DNA of 64,000 bases from Hemerocallis citrina (lineage: Eukaryota > Streptophyta > Magnoliopsida > Asparagales > Asphodelaceae). Positions within the stretch are counted from its first letter, which is position 1. Each line of letters starts with the position of its first letter. Made by a program: the position numbers and the translations under genes. The stretch is from positions 494,664 to 558,663 of the forward strand of contig JACEHZ010000367.1 in NCBI GenBank assembly GCA_017893485.1, given 5' to 3'. Under the pieces are notes generated by a model. That model saw nothing but the letters and a program-made list of their open reading frames with translations. It searched no databases and was not told the DNA's origin. Below, piece by piece: positions 1 to 11,126 of the stretch.

Positions 1-359
1 TGCAATGAGAGAAGCTTGAGCAAATCTAACCTTGGGAGTCGCCCTGTGAGTTTAGAACCCATCATGCAACTTTCTATGGAAAGAATGTCAAGAATCCCTT
101 CACCTCAACCAAGCTGCATACCGTAGCACCATTTTCCTCCGAAAAGTCTGAAATGAGTACTCAACCACACAACAGTGACTGACTCCCACTGGTATCAGAG
201 CTCTTCCAATTAACATTCCAATGGTTATACATACACCGCCCGGACATCTCCTGTCCTCTGAAAAATTCTATGGAATGATTTCATCAAAACTCCTGTCACA
301 CTCAACAAGCTAGGTGTGACAATTTGGAAACATCCAACATATTAACCTTTCCAACTCTA
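1..359. other. No gene recognised
   Basis: No reading frame, terminal repeat or RNA gene stands out. A TGGTATCAGAGCT string near 191 resembles an initiator-tRNA primer-binding site, but no LTR end with a TG/CA boundary lies beside it, so I make no retrotransposon call. Confidence 0.4.
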
Positions 360-1170
360 AAGATCCTCACATAGAAGTCGGAAATTCTTCTCCATCCATA
401 CTATTAATTTCTTGGTTAAGCACCGGATTGGATTCTAAAAATGTAACTGATACTCTGTTGGGTGAAAGTGAAACCACATTGTTTATTTTCACATATATGT
501 TTGAGGCGAAGAACCAGGACCGTGCGTAAACTGCCCAAACTTGCTCTTCTGACAAGTCTTTATACTGTAAATTTGGATATCCCGAGCTTGATCGGACGGG
601 CTTATGAGGTTAGAAATGCTAGCCTCATCACTGCAATCCATTTGCCTATTTGAGAGGGAGGGAGGATAAGTCCATGAAATTAAGCAACCATAGCACCATA
701 AAAATCTTGAACCTAATTATTCGGAATAGCCAAAGGGTTCAACTCCAACAACACATTTGAGATCCCAACCATAAATGCTCCCCGCTCCCATGAATCTAAA
801 AGAAGAAGGGACCTTATGGGAGAACATTGAGAAGTTTGTTGCTAGGTATGGAGAAAGACAGCTCGTTTCCTCTCTTGGAATACCTTTGGAATACTTTCTT
901 GAAGACATCACCAGAATCTTTGGTATAATTAGTAAGAATTTCAACCAGTTCAAATGCACACCTTTCAATATCCCAATCACTATATATATTGCCCAAACGT
1001 CACCCTGTTTAGGGTAAACCTCAAGAGTTCCATCAGTTATGCCATTTGAAACCATGTGAGAGAACGACGAAGGCTGACACAGTGCTACTCTGTTCAGCTC
1101 AAGATTAAAGGTTCCACATAAAATTGACAAGCCGACGACATCATGCCATTTCTTCTCGTGCAATTATTTT
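360..1170 (-). pseudogene. DUF3444 domain pseudogene fragment (DnaJ-associated protein)
   Basis: Read on the minus strand, about 1163-780 encodes pieces like the C-terminal half of a DUF3444 domain: a CGTFNLE start, an FSHMV segment, then EVYPKQGDVWAIYSDWD and FELVEILTNY. Further along the same strand (555-367) EEQVWAVYARSW and VTFLESNPVLNQEI look like the N-terminal half of a second DUF3444 domain. Plant J-domain proteins often carry DUF3444 in tandem, so the order fits one ancestral gene. Frameshifts separate the blocks and stops interrupt them, and the J domain is not visible. It is probably a relic cut by gypsy element G, which begins at 1538. The family assignment rests on motif memory. 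Confidence 0.6.
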
Positions 1171-1537
1171 GAACCATGTAACATAAAACTGATCCACGTT
1201 GATGAGTCATTGTATTGCCAATTCAAACATAATGACGAGGCATGTGATCTTTGATCATAGGCCACCCAAATCTGACCTGTAGTGAAGAGTTAGTTCTATC
1301 TTCTAACTGTTCTCATAATCATAGTAGTCTTTCCTAAATCGAATCTGCGTCTCTGCAACCCAACACGCTTCCCCGTCACAAATTCTCTTCTTCTTCTTCT
1401 TCTTCTCACTATCATCACCTCCATCTACCCTTTTCGACCTTGATGAACTTCGTGAGCTGTAATCGTCACCCACATTATGGAAGATGTTCCTCATATCAAA
1501 TTCTGACCTCTTAACCGGATCCACAGCACTGAGTAGG
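1171..1537 (-). other. Low-complexity reading frame of unclear origin
   Basis: A minus-strand frame from about 1537 to 1303 encodes an Arg/Ser and Lys-rich stretch, SSRSSSRSKR followed by six lysines, before a cysteine-containing tail. It could be an upstream piece of the DUF3444 pseudogene, since those proteins have basic linkers, but no diagnostic motif is present. The frame runs into the LTR at 1538, so any original coding unit has been cut there. Confidence 0.25.
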
Positions 1538-1947
1538 TGTAACGCCCCCCAAATCATATGAACCATTGCAATAACATAGTAAGAAAACAATCTCATGATA
1601 ATAAATTTCATCAATAAAAGTAGCTGAAATGACTAACAAAAAAAATATAATTCATTACAAGAATGATTGAATCTATCAAGCAAGAAGTCTCATTACAACT
1701 CCACCGTACAAAATAACTTTGAAAAGAGGTTCGAAATCCAATTTGTTATTTTGACACTCTATAATAATTTATTCTCAAAAGATATAAGCTTCCAAGCTCC
1801 TTTATCCTTTCAAGCACCAGGCCTTGATGTGCTAATCTAAAAAGATTTATCAACAACAAAATGAGCTGACGCCGAGTAGTAATTAAATAAATATAACAAG
1901 TAGCCGTCAATCTATAAAATGTCACATTAATAATTAAACATATTAAT

Positions 1948-2786
1948 TCACGGTCCAATCCATGTACAACCGTATTCATTTTTGGGGATGTATCCCAAAG
2001 TGATCAGCGGTCATCTGGAGAACGAAAGCCCCACTCAAAATCAAAGCCTTCCTATGGCTGGTTTTGAATGATGCGATCCTGACTAGGAAAAACCTCGCTA
2101 AGCGCCAGTCGAATATGAATTCTCAGTGCGGGTTCTGCCGCGCTACTATGGAGACTAGAGACCACCTTTTGTTGCAGTGCTCTAGGAGCAAAGCGGTACT
2201 CATCGAAGTTCTAAGCGCCGTAGGGACGAGTCAGTATCCTAGTGCCTACGAAGACCTGTGGGTAGGTCCTAAGTTCGTAGCAGAGAGGGGTTCTATGAGA
2301 GAAGCGTGGTATATCGCCATTGCCGCAACGACCTGGGTCCTTTGGCTAGACAGAAATAATCTTTACTTTCGTGGAACCTACAATAGTATTTCTGGAAATT
2401 TGACTCACATTATGCATTTTATTTCATTTTGGGCTAATGTAGCCACAGTAGGACCCAAAGGGAGGATCGCGAGCATCTTTCAGGTGGAGGAGTTTGATGA
2501 TGAGGAGATTGAGATCGGCCCGACGATCGATTGACAGCCAGTACTGACGTCCCTTATCATAGTTACCCACCTCCGAAGGGTTTGTTGAGGAGATATGATG
2601 TAGTTCTTTTTCCTTGCGGCTGGTCTAGTTTGCTTTTATCCCACCCCCCATGTTTAAGGATGGAGTTTATGTTCTCATTTTTCTGTTTGTAGGGCTTTGT
2701 TGTATGCTCAGTACTCTGAGTTTGTTTATTAATCACTTATTAATGAAACAGGGTGGCCAGATTCCACATTTTCTTCAAAAAATAAT
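1948..2786 (+). mobile_element. 5'-truncated LINE insertion with zf-RVT end
   Basis: The segment interrupts the G LTR and is flanked by the 19-bp direct repeat AATAATTAAACATATTAAT (1929-1947 and 2787-2805). The uninterrupted LTR copy near 19843-19870 carries the target only once. The 3' end is an A-rich run passing into AATAATAAT, so a few bases of the TSD boundary are ambiguous. These are marks of target-primed reverse transcription. Only the last part of ORF2 and the 3' UTR were inserted. Confidence 0.9.
2064..2534 (+). pseudogene. LINE ORF2 C-terminus (zf-RVT)
   Basis: The 156-residue frame carries CGFCRATMETRDHLLLQC, the Cys/His pattern of the zf-RVT domain at the end of plant L1-type ORF2 proteins, then ATTWVLWLDRNNLYF, typical of the segment that follows. 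The frame is open to a TGA at 2532-2534 and its acidic tail may be the natural C-terminus. Endonuclease and RT are absent because the copy is 5'-truncated, so it cannot move by itself. Confidence 0.85.
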
Positions 2787-2878
2787 AATAATTAAACATA
2801 TTAATGTACAACCATAAGCCAATACAAATAATAGCAAAAGAATATCTAGAATGCAAAAGAACATAGGTATGCCCCCCT

Positions 2879-2898
2879 CCCCCCCCCCCCCCCCCCCC
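2879..2898. repeat. Poly-C tract in the G 3' LTR
   Basis: Twenty consecutive C residues follow GCCCCCCT. At the same place in the other G LTR (about 19926) there is only a short run of C before TCTCATGCG, so the tract expanded in this copy. The minus strand is poly-G and could form a quadruplex. Confidence 0.9.
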
Positions 2899-3868
2899 AA
2901 TCTCATGCGGTCAACACTTACTACTACGGTTGACAAGGTATACACCACTACAGTCTGTTACAGAACAGTTTATTGTGCAAACAAACTCATCACTCAAAGA
3001 GTGGATACATGAGTGGACATAGGGGTTACTTAAATTCCAGACTCATATACCAGTATACAAACTTGGATGCATGACATATGAGCAACATAACTGTAAATAT
3101 GGTAATAAGCTAAAATAGCCATCTCAATATTCATAATGTCATAATACTGCTCATGTATATACATCCTTACTCAAGCTATGTAAAATAATGCATAGTTATA
3201 GTTTAAATGAGAAATACATAGATATTTTTAACTACAATCCACATACAGATGACAGAATGCTCATATTTCACAATTTCACATTCACACAAACACACCACAA
3301 TACATTAATCTAATTTAATAGTTGCACATCACTACATCACACAAAAATAATCCAAAAATACACACAATATAACAATATACAAAACAAGAATCATTTTATT
3401 GAATTGCATTCTACGAGGTATATGTATTGAATTACTTACAGCAGTTGGCGAAATAATAATCAGCTACGGGTCCTCCAAACGACTCATCAATTCCAGTCTT
3501 CTCCTATTATAAGATAATTCATAATTTAAGTAAAGATATCAACCCATTCACGAATATATAAAGTACATGCATACACACCTAACTACTATTTATTCACTAA
3601 TCCTAAACAAATACAATAGGATCTTGATTAGGTTATTATATATATTTATGGAACTCTAGCTTTCTTAATTAAAAGGACATTTCAATAATTAATCAGAAAG
3701 AAAAGGATTCGTATATAATCTTCCAATTAACTATATTTACAAATTCATTTGATAGAGAAAGTGGAATTAAGATTAGATCATGCATCTCTAAAATTTTATT
3801 TGTTTAGGGTTTAATATAATAAACATAGAAAGTTTCTTGGATTTAATAAGAACTAATAAAATGATTAG

Positions 3869-3961
3869 ACACACACACACACACACACATATTGTATTAC
3901 CTTGATTTTTTTTTTAGTTCTTCTCTCTTTCTATCCCCCACTGCTCTCTCTCTCTCTCTCT
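3869..3961. repeat. (AC)n and (CT)n microsatellites
   Basis: An AC run covers 3869-3889 and a CT run 3944-3961, both in the promoter-side end of the G 3' LTR (minus orientation). Confidence 0.9.
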
Positions 3962-4230
3962 TTTTTAATTTTTTAAATTTTTAATTAATTTAATTTATTT
4001 ATTTTAGTTTTTTTTGTTGTGGCGGCGGCGGCTCCAGGAAAGAAAGAAGAGGGGAAAGGGAGATCTAATAACCCCTAATACTTATTTTTCAATTACATCC
4101 TTTATGTGCCACTTTTACAAATTAACCCATAATAAAAAAAAATTTGCATAAAAAACATGTTTAACATATGTGTTCATTATTTCTTTCTATATGAAAAAAT
4201 ATAAAATAACAATGTTTTTGGGGTGTTACA

Positions 4231-4250
4231 TTCTAACCCCCTTAAAAGAA
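4231..4250 (-). promoter_or_regulatory. Polypurine tract of element G
   Basis: On the minus strand a purine-rich AAGGGGGTTAGAA lies directly before the 3' LTR start TGTAACACCCC. This is where the plus-strand primer of an LTR retrotransposon lies, and it fixes the element's orientation. Confidence 0.75.
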
Positions 4251-4275
4251 GTTTTGTCCTCAAAACTTAAGATTT

Positions 4276-5640
4276 ACCTCAATTGTTGAATAGCTCGGGA
4301 TACTTTTCCTTTATCTCAACCTCACGTTCCCAAGTTACCTCTTGCGATGAGTTATTGTTCCACAATACTTTCACTAAGCGGATAGCCATCGATCTCAGTG
4401 TTTGCTCCTTTCGGCCGAGGATTTGAATTGGTTTCTCTATGAAAGTTAAGTAATCTGAAATCCGAAGTGGATCATAACTCAAGGCATGATTTGGATTTGG
4501 AATGTATTTTCTCAGCATAGATAGATGAAACACATTGTGCACCCTCGACAGTTCTGGAGGTAAGGCCACTATATATGCGACAGTTCCCACCTTTTCTAAA
4601 ATTTCAAAAGGGCCAATGTATCTAGGACTTAGCTTCCCACTCTTTCCGAAACACATAACGCCCTTTGAAGGAGATACTTTGAGAAATACATGATCGCCTA
4701 CTTAGAATTGCAGTTCCCTCCTTCGATTATCTGTATAACTCTTTTGTCTACTTTGAGCTGTCAGTAACCGATCTCGAATCAGCCGTATCTTTTTAGTGGT
4801 GATTTGCACCAACTCTGGACCAAGTAATCTCCTTTCTCCCACTTCCTCCCAAAAAATAGGCGACCTACATTTTCTACCATAAAGTGCCTCGTAAGGTGTC
4901 ATGCCATTGCTAGCATGGTAGCTATTATTATATGCAAACTCAATCAATGGTATATGCTCTTCCAATCCAACTTTGAAATTTAATACGCATGAACGAAGCA
5001 TGTCCTCCAATGTTTGGTTGGTCCTTTCCGACTGCCCGTCTGTCTCGGATTGATAAGCTGTACTATATGATAGCTTTGTCCCCAATGCATTCTGCAAGCT
5101 CTTCCAAAATCCGGAAAGGAACCTTGAATCCTTGTCTGAAATGATCCCTGCCGGTACTCCATATAGTCTCACAATTTCCTCAACATATAATTTTGCTAGC
5201 TTCTCAAGAGGATGAGAAATCTTAAAAAGCAGAAAGTGCGCTGATTTGGTCAATCGATCAACTATCACCCAAATTGTATCATTACCCATTTGACTTCTAG
5301 GTAGCCCAGTCACATAATCCCTCGTAATATTCTTCTATTTCCACTCCGGGATAGGAAGAGGCTGAAGGTACCTGCTGGCTTCTGGTGGTCTATCTTCACC
5401 TGTTGGCACACTAAGCATTGAGCCACAAATTCTGCAATCTCCCGCTTCATATTGTTCCACCAGAAATTCTCCAGCAAGTCTCGGTTCATCTTAGTACTTC
5501 CAGGGTGAGCTGTATACAGCGAACGATGTGCTTCCTCCATTACCTCCTTCTTTGGCTCAAAATTGTTGGGAACACATAATCGCCTGCCAAACCTCAATGC
5601 TCCATCCCGAATGAAGAATTTTCGCTGGAGGCCTTGCTAT
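4276..5640 (-). pseudogene. Element G integrase with chromodomain-like tail
   Basis: Three minus-strand frames join in order. 5597-5310 carries the zinc-binding H2C2 part (HPGSTKMNRDLLENFWW, then CLVCQQVK). 5313-4702 carries the catalytic core ([45 protein letters not shown]), giving a visible D and E of the D-D-E triad. 4656-4279 carries the C-terminal SPRYIGPFEIL and HNVFHLSMLRKY segments and a chromodomain-like end (LVKVLWNNN, EVTWEREVEIKEKYPELF). Such tails direct insertion to chromatin in chromoviruses. Frameshifts near 5312 and 4680 break it. Confidence 0.88.
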
Positions 5641-5643
5641 ACT

Positions 5644-6235
5644 TTGAGCTTGATTTTTTACGAATTCCGGGTCCTAATCCTGTGCTGCTACTATTTTCTC
5701 TAATAGAACAGGCTTCACTTGAAGGTTGGCGATTGTCGCTTCCGACCCATGCACCCGAATCTCAACATCAAGCTTCTCTAAATCCCTTAAAATTTGTTTC
5801 TTCTTAGTGATCATGGCTGCTAAGGTACCATGTGATTTCCTGCTCAATGCATCAGCCACCACATTTGCCTTCCCACGGTGGTAATGAATATTTATGTCAT
5901 ATTCCTTCATTAATTCGAGCCACCTTCTTTGCCTCATATTCAATTCTTTTTGATTAAAGATATACTTGACTTCTATGATCTGTATAAATCTCGCAAGTCT
6001 CACCATAAAGATAATGCCTTCAAATTTTCAATGCGAAAATTACAGCTGCAAGCTCCAAGTCATGTGTCGGATAATTCTGTTCGTAAGGTTTTAGCTGTCT
6101 TGAAGCATATGCCACCACCTTTCCATTTTGCATAAGGACACACCCAGATCAATTATCGACGCATCACTATACACTACGAAACCACCCGACCCTGAGGGCA
6201 TAGTAAGAATTGGTGCAGATACTAGCCGCTTCTTC
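5644..6235 (-). pseudogene. Element G RNase H domain
   Basis: The domain starts in the RT frame with [16 protein letters not shown] (about 6200-6150), then shifts frame; the next block holds an LRQRRW-like MRQRRWLELMKEYDINIHYH and GKANVVADALSRK, the end of Ty3/gypsy RNase H. The first catalytic Asp (YSDAS) is visible. The frameshift near 6100 means no continuous domain is encoded. Confidence 0.82.
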
Positions 6236-6631
6236 AACTCTTGAAAGCTCTGCTCATATTGATCTGTCCATACATACTTGACACCTTTTTGTGTGATTCG
6301 AGTTAAAGGGGATGCAATACTGTAAAATCCTTCCACAAAACACCTATAATAACCTGCTAGTCCCAAGAAGCTCCAAATTTCAGTCACACTAGTCGGCCTC
6401 TTCCAGTTGACAATTGCTTCAACCTTCGACGGTTCAACAGATACCCCTTCCTTGGATGTTACATGTCCAAGAAAGGCAACACTACCCAACCAAAATTCAC
6501 ATTTCTTCAACTTGGCATATAGTTTATTCTCTTTTAAAGTTTGCAGAACAATCGACAAGTGCTTTTCATGCTCCTCTTGGTTCTTCGAGAATATTAAGAT
6601 GTCGTTGATGAATACCACCACAAACTAATCT
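6091..6631 (-). pseudogene. Element G reverse transcriptase, C-terminal part
   Basis: Minus-strand frame with FINDILIFSKNQEEHEKHLS, CEFWLGSVAFLGHVTSKEGV and WSFLGLAGYYRCFVEGF, the palm and thumb motifs of Ty3/gypsy RT. The catalytic FIDD box reads FIND because its first Asp codon is AAC instead of GAC, which should abolish polymerisation. Just upstream, next to the insertion of A, two stops interrupt the frame; one is TAG where Gln is usual. The rest of the domain lies at 9988-10259 and 17103-17306. Confidence 0.88.
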
Positions 6632-7188
6632 CAATATGTTGCGCCCCGAATTTTCAATATAATATCTCAGAAATACGTGGCACAATTTCCAGCATCTACC
6701 TCAATGTAATAGTAAATATAGCCAAAACATAGAATAATTTTTCAACTTTTATTACATCAATTCTTTACAAAACACAGCAAAAATTAAACACCTTTAATTA
6801 TAATTCTTTCTTTTACAACACATTCTTTTACAATTTACATAAGCCACATTATCATTCTACCACATGCATCCAAATTCCATGCTATAGGTATCTACCTGTA
6901 AAACATGAGGCTAGAGATAACCCTAACCCCCAAAACTATTGGGGTCAGCCATAACGGTGTGAGTGACTTCAAAAGAAGTACAATATAAATAAAATGTAAA
7001 GAATAAGGTCATAAACAATACATACCAACGGCAGTAACAAATGGAATATGAAATAACAATAAATAAAATATGAAAACATCAAGTGAAACTAGACTTAGTG
7101 TCAAGTGTAGGAAGACAGAAAATATACATGCATAAAACCAAGTCAAGAAAACACAAATGCAATATGATGACTCTCTAATGCATACTTG

Positions 7189-7222
7189 TCGGATTCTATG
7201 CATTTCATACTACATAGGTCCG
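7189..7222 (-). repeat. Conserved LTR block in A
   Basis: On the minus strand this reads CGGACCTATGTAGTATG followed by AATGCATAGAATCCGA. Nearly the same string occurs in B (16601-16630) and in both F LTRs (31520-31550, 49870-49900). It lies about 550 bp from the 3' end of the LTR. It probably belongs to the R-U5 side or the transcript's 3' processing region; that is inference. Confidence 0.8.
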
Positions 7223-7320
7223 GTGCAAGCCCTTATCGTTCTCTACTTTATAGGGTTTAAGTCCCTTGTTATGCAACTAATCCTACTACGGTAATAGAAA
7301 CAAGATCCAGAATACTTTGC

Positions 7321-7545
7321 AAATAGGCATCACAACCCTCAATGCGCAAGCATCATGTAAGAATAGCTCTGACCCCCAGGAAGAATCACCTCCCTGACGT
7401 GTACCCCACGAATAGGTTTGCGAAACCCTCGACGTGCAAATACACTAGTACATCCTGTGAATAGGCCCGCCGATCCTCGACACGCGAATGCACTTGTATG
7501 CTCCGTGAATAGGCCTGCAGACCCTCGACATGCGAACATACCTAA
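7321..7545. repeat. ~49-bp tandem repeat in LTR A
   Basis: Copies of GAATAGGCCYGC..CCTCGACRYGCGAA start near 7321 (diverged), 7410, 7458 and 7507, so the last three lie 48-49 bp apart. The minus-strand frame with repeated FACRGSAGLFT is a by-product of the repeat. Confidence 0.8.
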
Positions 7546-8227
7546 TGTACTCTCGAGACAGAACAACACACAGTCCAGGAACAAATTTGTTGGACTAGAC
7601 CCCTAGAGCATATACTTACGTTTTCCAAGTTCTATCACATCTCCATTAGTGCCTGTCCTTCAATTGATTATTATTAAAACACAAATTTTTTCTCTCTGGA
7701 GTTAGTGTATCCTGCCGGACTTAATTTCACAACAAAAATCCCAAGACCCAATTGGTCAAAATCCACAAAATCTCATTTGCTGATTCACAGGAATCCCACT
7801 CAACTCCTAGAGACTCACAAATCAAATATCAACACCAAAACTTTCAATAAAACTCTTAATTTTAAATCTCAAAATGTTTATATCAATGAAAACTTCTTTA
7901 ATCAACAAAACCAAATTCTATCTATATACTCACAAATTCCAAAATTGAAATAAAGTATTAAATCCATTAAATAACTGAGAATCATATTTTTAAGTCGTAG
8001 AAAGTCACAAAACATCAATTTCTTCAAAAACCATATATATTTCACTTTATAAAGTTATAGAAATACAATTTAAATTCTATTAAAATCAAAATATAACTTT
8101 CTGTAAAATACTGTAATCCATAGCAAAACATCATCTAAAATAGTAGGTCAATAATCCATAATATCGAAGAAATAATCGTTCAAGAAATCAACAGAAAGCT
8201 CAACAAAACAACACAGACAGCAGGTGT

Positions 8228-8346
8228 TAGTCGACTGTCAAAATAGTTCAAAATAACGACGGTCGACTGCATAATCCCAGAAAAATCCAATTTTTTGAAT
8301 GACGGTCGACCTTACATTGTAGTTCAAAATGGAACCGATCGACTGA
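8228..8346. repeat. GTCGAC palindrome cluster in LTR A
   Basis: GTCGAC cores lie at 8230, 8262 and 8305 (start positions), with a variant ATCGAC at 8339. Two of them have CTG or CTGC on the 3' side like the sites in D and E. Spacings of 32, 43 and 34 bp are wider than the pairs in D and E. Confidence 0.75.
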
Positions 8347-9358
8347 CATGTCAAGAAAACACAGCTTTGAATTTCGTGCACATTTTAACTGATACTTCGT
8401 TTAATCTTTGTAAAATCATAAATTTGTAAAACAAAATTCCTGAGATGATCAAATATAACTTGTTTAACATACTGGAGTTTATAAAACAAATCAAAACTTC
8501 ATCAAATTCATAAAAGAGAAATGTTCGACAAATTCTTCAAAACAGGACATATGTATATATATGTGTATGTATGTGTGTTTACATCAGTTAAAGCTTCAAG
8601 AAAACATAGTATAGGTAATATATTATCCTAATCAATCTCAGGATCAATACAACTCAAGATCCAATCAAAAACTTCATAAAACTCAAAAATCAAACTTTCG
8701 GCCATTCATTATCAGACTCGAATTAAAACAACAACTCCACCCCTTCAAAACTTGATCTCTTTTGATCCAAAACCCCTATTGTAATTGATTAAACACATAC
8801 ACCACTACTCACATCAGTATACCCATAAATATGTACAATTATAACATGTGAATAATCAAGTTTTACTCAACAAAATTTCCAAACAGACCACATCTATAAC
8901 ATACATAGTGAAAACTAGGTTTTTATTCACTTTTTGCAATAACCAATATATAACTCATTAAATTCAATCAAATCAGCAAACATATGAAAGAAAACAATCT
9001 ACTCATGGTTTCTATTAGGTTCTTAACAATCTCAAGCCATCTATGCAGAATTTTAATCATCAATAGCATCATTTTCATGAAATGATTAAATTTTTATTCA
9101 TCCACTCATCAAAATTCAATATATCATCATACAATCCCCTAACATGCTTTCTAATAAACAATTCATCACATACAACATGCTTAGAACAATAAGAAATTAA
9201 ACATGACACTCACCTTATTGAAGAATCAACCGAAATAATAAAGAGAATAATAAAAGTCCTTCATTTCTCAAGAAAACCAAGATCCTCGCTTCGAAACTCC
9301 AAGAAATCAATAATAAAGAAAACCCTTTGTGTAGTACAACAAAGAGATGGCTTCACTC

Positions 9359-9369
9359 TTTTTTAAATA
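9359..9369 (-). promoter_or_regulatory. TATA-like box of LTR A
   Basis: Minus-strand TATTTAAAAAA lies about 615 bp from the LTR 5' end, with a GGTGAGTG donor-like site about 150 bp downstream. It is the best promoter candidate in this LTR and supports minus orientation. Confidence 0.5.
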
Positions 9370-9987
9370 GGCTAGAAATTAGGGTAATTAGGGTTTTGAA
9401 TAGGTTTTGTAAAAATATCCCTTTTGAATATATCTTTACATATATAAATCCTTATACTTGGAAATTAGATTAACTAATTCACTTTAAATTTAAAAACAAA
9501 AATAATCAACCTAATATTGGCCGGCATTGGGTTTAAATCTAGAAAATAAATTTGTAATTTTTGCCTCTAAGTGGCAATTTTGCATAAAGACCCTTCTTTA
9601 AGAAATTTACGAAATAAATCAAATCTATTAAAACAAAAAGTAAAATTTTTACTTCTGAGTTGGCTAGCCATCATGCTCAGCCCAAAAATCCAAAAATATG
9701 GAGTTTTCACTCCAAGTGGTAATTTTGCACAAAAGCCCATCTTTTTGTAATATTTGCAAATATGCCAAATAAATATAAAAAAATCAAGAAAATTCATAAA
9801 TAATACCCACTAATAAATAATAGGTCTCTCCAAAATAATTTCTGACTTTGAACTTCCCAAAAAAATATTTGCACGTGTAAAAGATAAATTTTAGAAAAAT
9901 GTTTATTTAATCACCAAAATTATTTAAATTCGTTTATACACCTCAAAAACATTATTTTAAAAAAAAAGTCTAGGGTGGTACACAATA

Positions 9988-10259
9988 TGGCTTGAACACT
10001 CGATTCATCAAATCCATAAATGTAGCAGGCACATTAGTCAACCCAAACGACGTCACTGAGAACTCATAATGCCCGTATCTCGTTCTAAAAGCTGTTTTAG
10101 GCACATCTGTAGACTTTAGCTTTAACTGATGATATCCAGAATGGAGGTAAATTTTTGAAAAGATTTGTGCACCCTTTAACTAATCAAATAAGTCATCAAT
10201 GCGAGGTAACGGGTACCTATTCTTCACAGTCACTTTATTGAGCTCACGATAATCAATGC
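9988..10259 (-). pseudogene. Element G reverse transcriptase, middle part
   Basis: The segment between insertions A and B. On the minus strand it encodes the RT fingers and palm: an [21 protein letters not shown] start next to B, a [23 protein letters not shown] block, and [16 protein letters not shown] next to A. With the TSDs of A and B removed once each, the frame joins the flanking RT blocks. It holds at least one stop, at the Asp/Gln-rich stretch before the catalytic box. Confidence 0.85.
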
Positions 10260-10716
10260 TGTAACATACCGGAGAAATTTTAGAATAAAAAAATACATTT
10301 TTCATTTTTGCACGTGCAACGCATGTGCAATTTTATTTCTTTTTTGTTCTAAAATTTTTTCTAAGTTATGAACAATTTTTTTCTTGTTTATTTTGTCTCA
10401 TTTTATTATTTATTCTTGATTAAAGTCCATAGGCCTAAAAGATAAATTTAAGCCCATTAGAAAAATAAAAATAATAAAAGCCCATAACTAAAATCCTATA
10501 TTTATTTTTGGTACACCTTTCCTACACACTAGTAACAAACATGTAACAAACTAGTAACAACTAAGAGCATCCACATTCGTTTCTTATATTTGCCAATTTC
10601 TCATTTTATGAGAAAGGAGCTGCTGCAATCATTTGCTACTTTGCCATTTTATGGCAAAGTTGCTACATTCGCTTCTCATTTTTGAGAAACGAAATTGCGA
10701 TTATCAAATTATAAGA

Positions 10717-10768
10717 GACGAGACAACATGTTTCGTCTGACAATATATATATATATATATATATATAT

Positions 10769-10813
<45 letters not shown>

Positions 10814-11126
10814 TCCGACGGGCAGAATTGTCTGAAAAAAAAAAATCAAAAAAAATGCTCGGACGAGACATATTGTCTCGTCTCAAGAAATTTTGCTTGG
10901 GACGGGTCTCAAGCAATTTTGCTTGGGACGGGACAACATGTCTCGTCCATGATTTCTGGGGGTAATTAGGGATAGGTTAGTGGATTTAATTAGGTTTAGG
11001 GTGGGTTTAATTAGGTGTTAGGTATTATTATATTATTTAATTTATTTAATTAACCTATTATAATATTTAATCACTAATTAATTAATTCTAAAAAAAAACC
11101 AAACAGACGAAACAACATGTCTCGTC
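10717..11126. repeat. Four short palindromes inside the MITE
   Basis: Units of the form GACGAGACA, three bases, TGTCTCGTC occur at 10717-10737, 10862-10882, 10927-10947 and 11106-11126, each with one or no mismatch between arms. A 26-bp direct duplication (10881-10906, 10907-10932) sits between two of them. Confidence 0.85.
10742..10811. repeat. (AT)n microsatellite in the MITE
   Basis: An almost pure AT run with two TAGATA interruptions. It explains the Tyr/Ile repeat frame on the minus strand. Confidence 0.95.

Larger units (their letters stand above)
1538..4230 (-). repeat. 3' LTR of element G (interrupted by a LINE fragment)
   Basis: It begins TGTAACGCCCCCC and ends GGGGTGTTACA, so both ends carry the TG/CA signature in an extended inverted repeat. 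Sequence from 1541 to about 3180 matches 19457-20212. Removing the 839-bp LINE insertion and one 19-bp TSD copy leaves about 1835 bp. The five bases before it are GTAGG; the matching TSD copy cannot be found because the other LTR is truncated. Confidence 0.88.
6637..9982 (-). mobile_element. Solo LTR A (long-LTR Ty3/gypsy type)
   Basis: A 3346-bp unit starting TGTTGCGCCCC and ending GGTGGTACA, flanked by the TSD CAATA (6632-6636, 9983-9987) inside the G RT gene. I see no coding domain, primer-binding site or internal copy of its ends, so it is best read as a solo LTR left by recombination between two LTRs. Orientation is minus: a TATA-like box at 9359-9369, a CAATAAGGTGAGTG splice-donor-like site downstream, and a reverse copy of the block conserved with B and F all agree. 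The short frames in it are repeats, not genes. Confidence 0.85.

Noticed and set aside
185..205. Retrotransposon primer-binding site (TGGTATCAGAGCT)
   Set aside because: No adjoining LTR end and no coding region follow it in either direction within 1.3 kb.
7339..7606. Cys/Gly-repeat frame (FACRGSAGLFT)
   Set aside because: Produced by the ~49-bp tandem repeat of LTR A; repeat period near a multiple of three keeps it open.
10704..10916. Frame with Tyr/Ile repeats
   Set aside because: It is the translation of the (AT)n run in the MITE.
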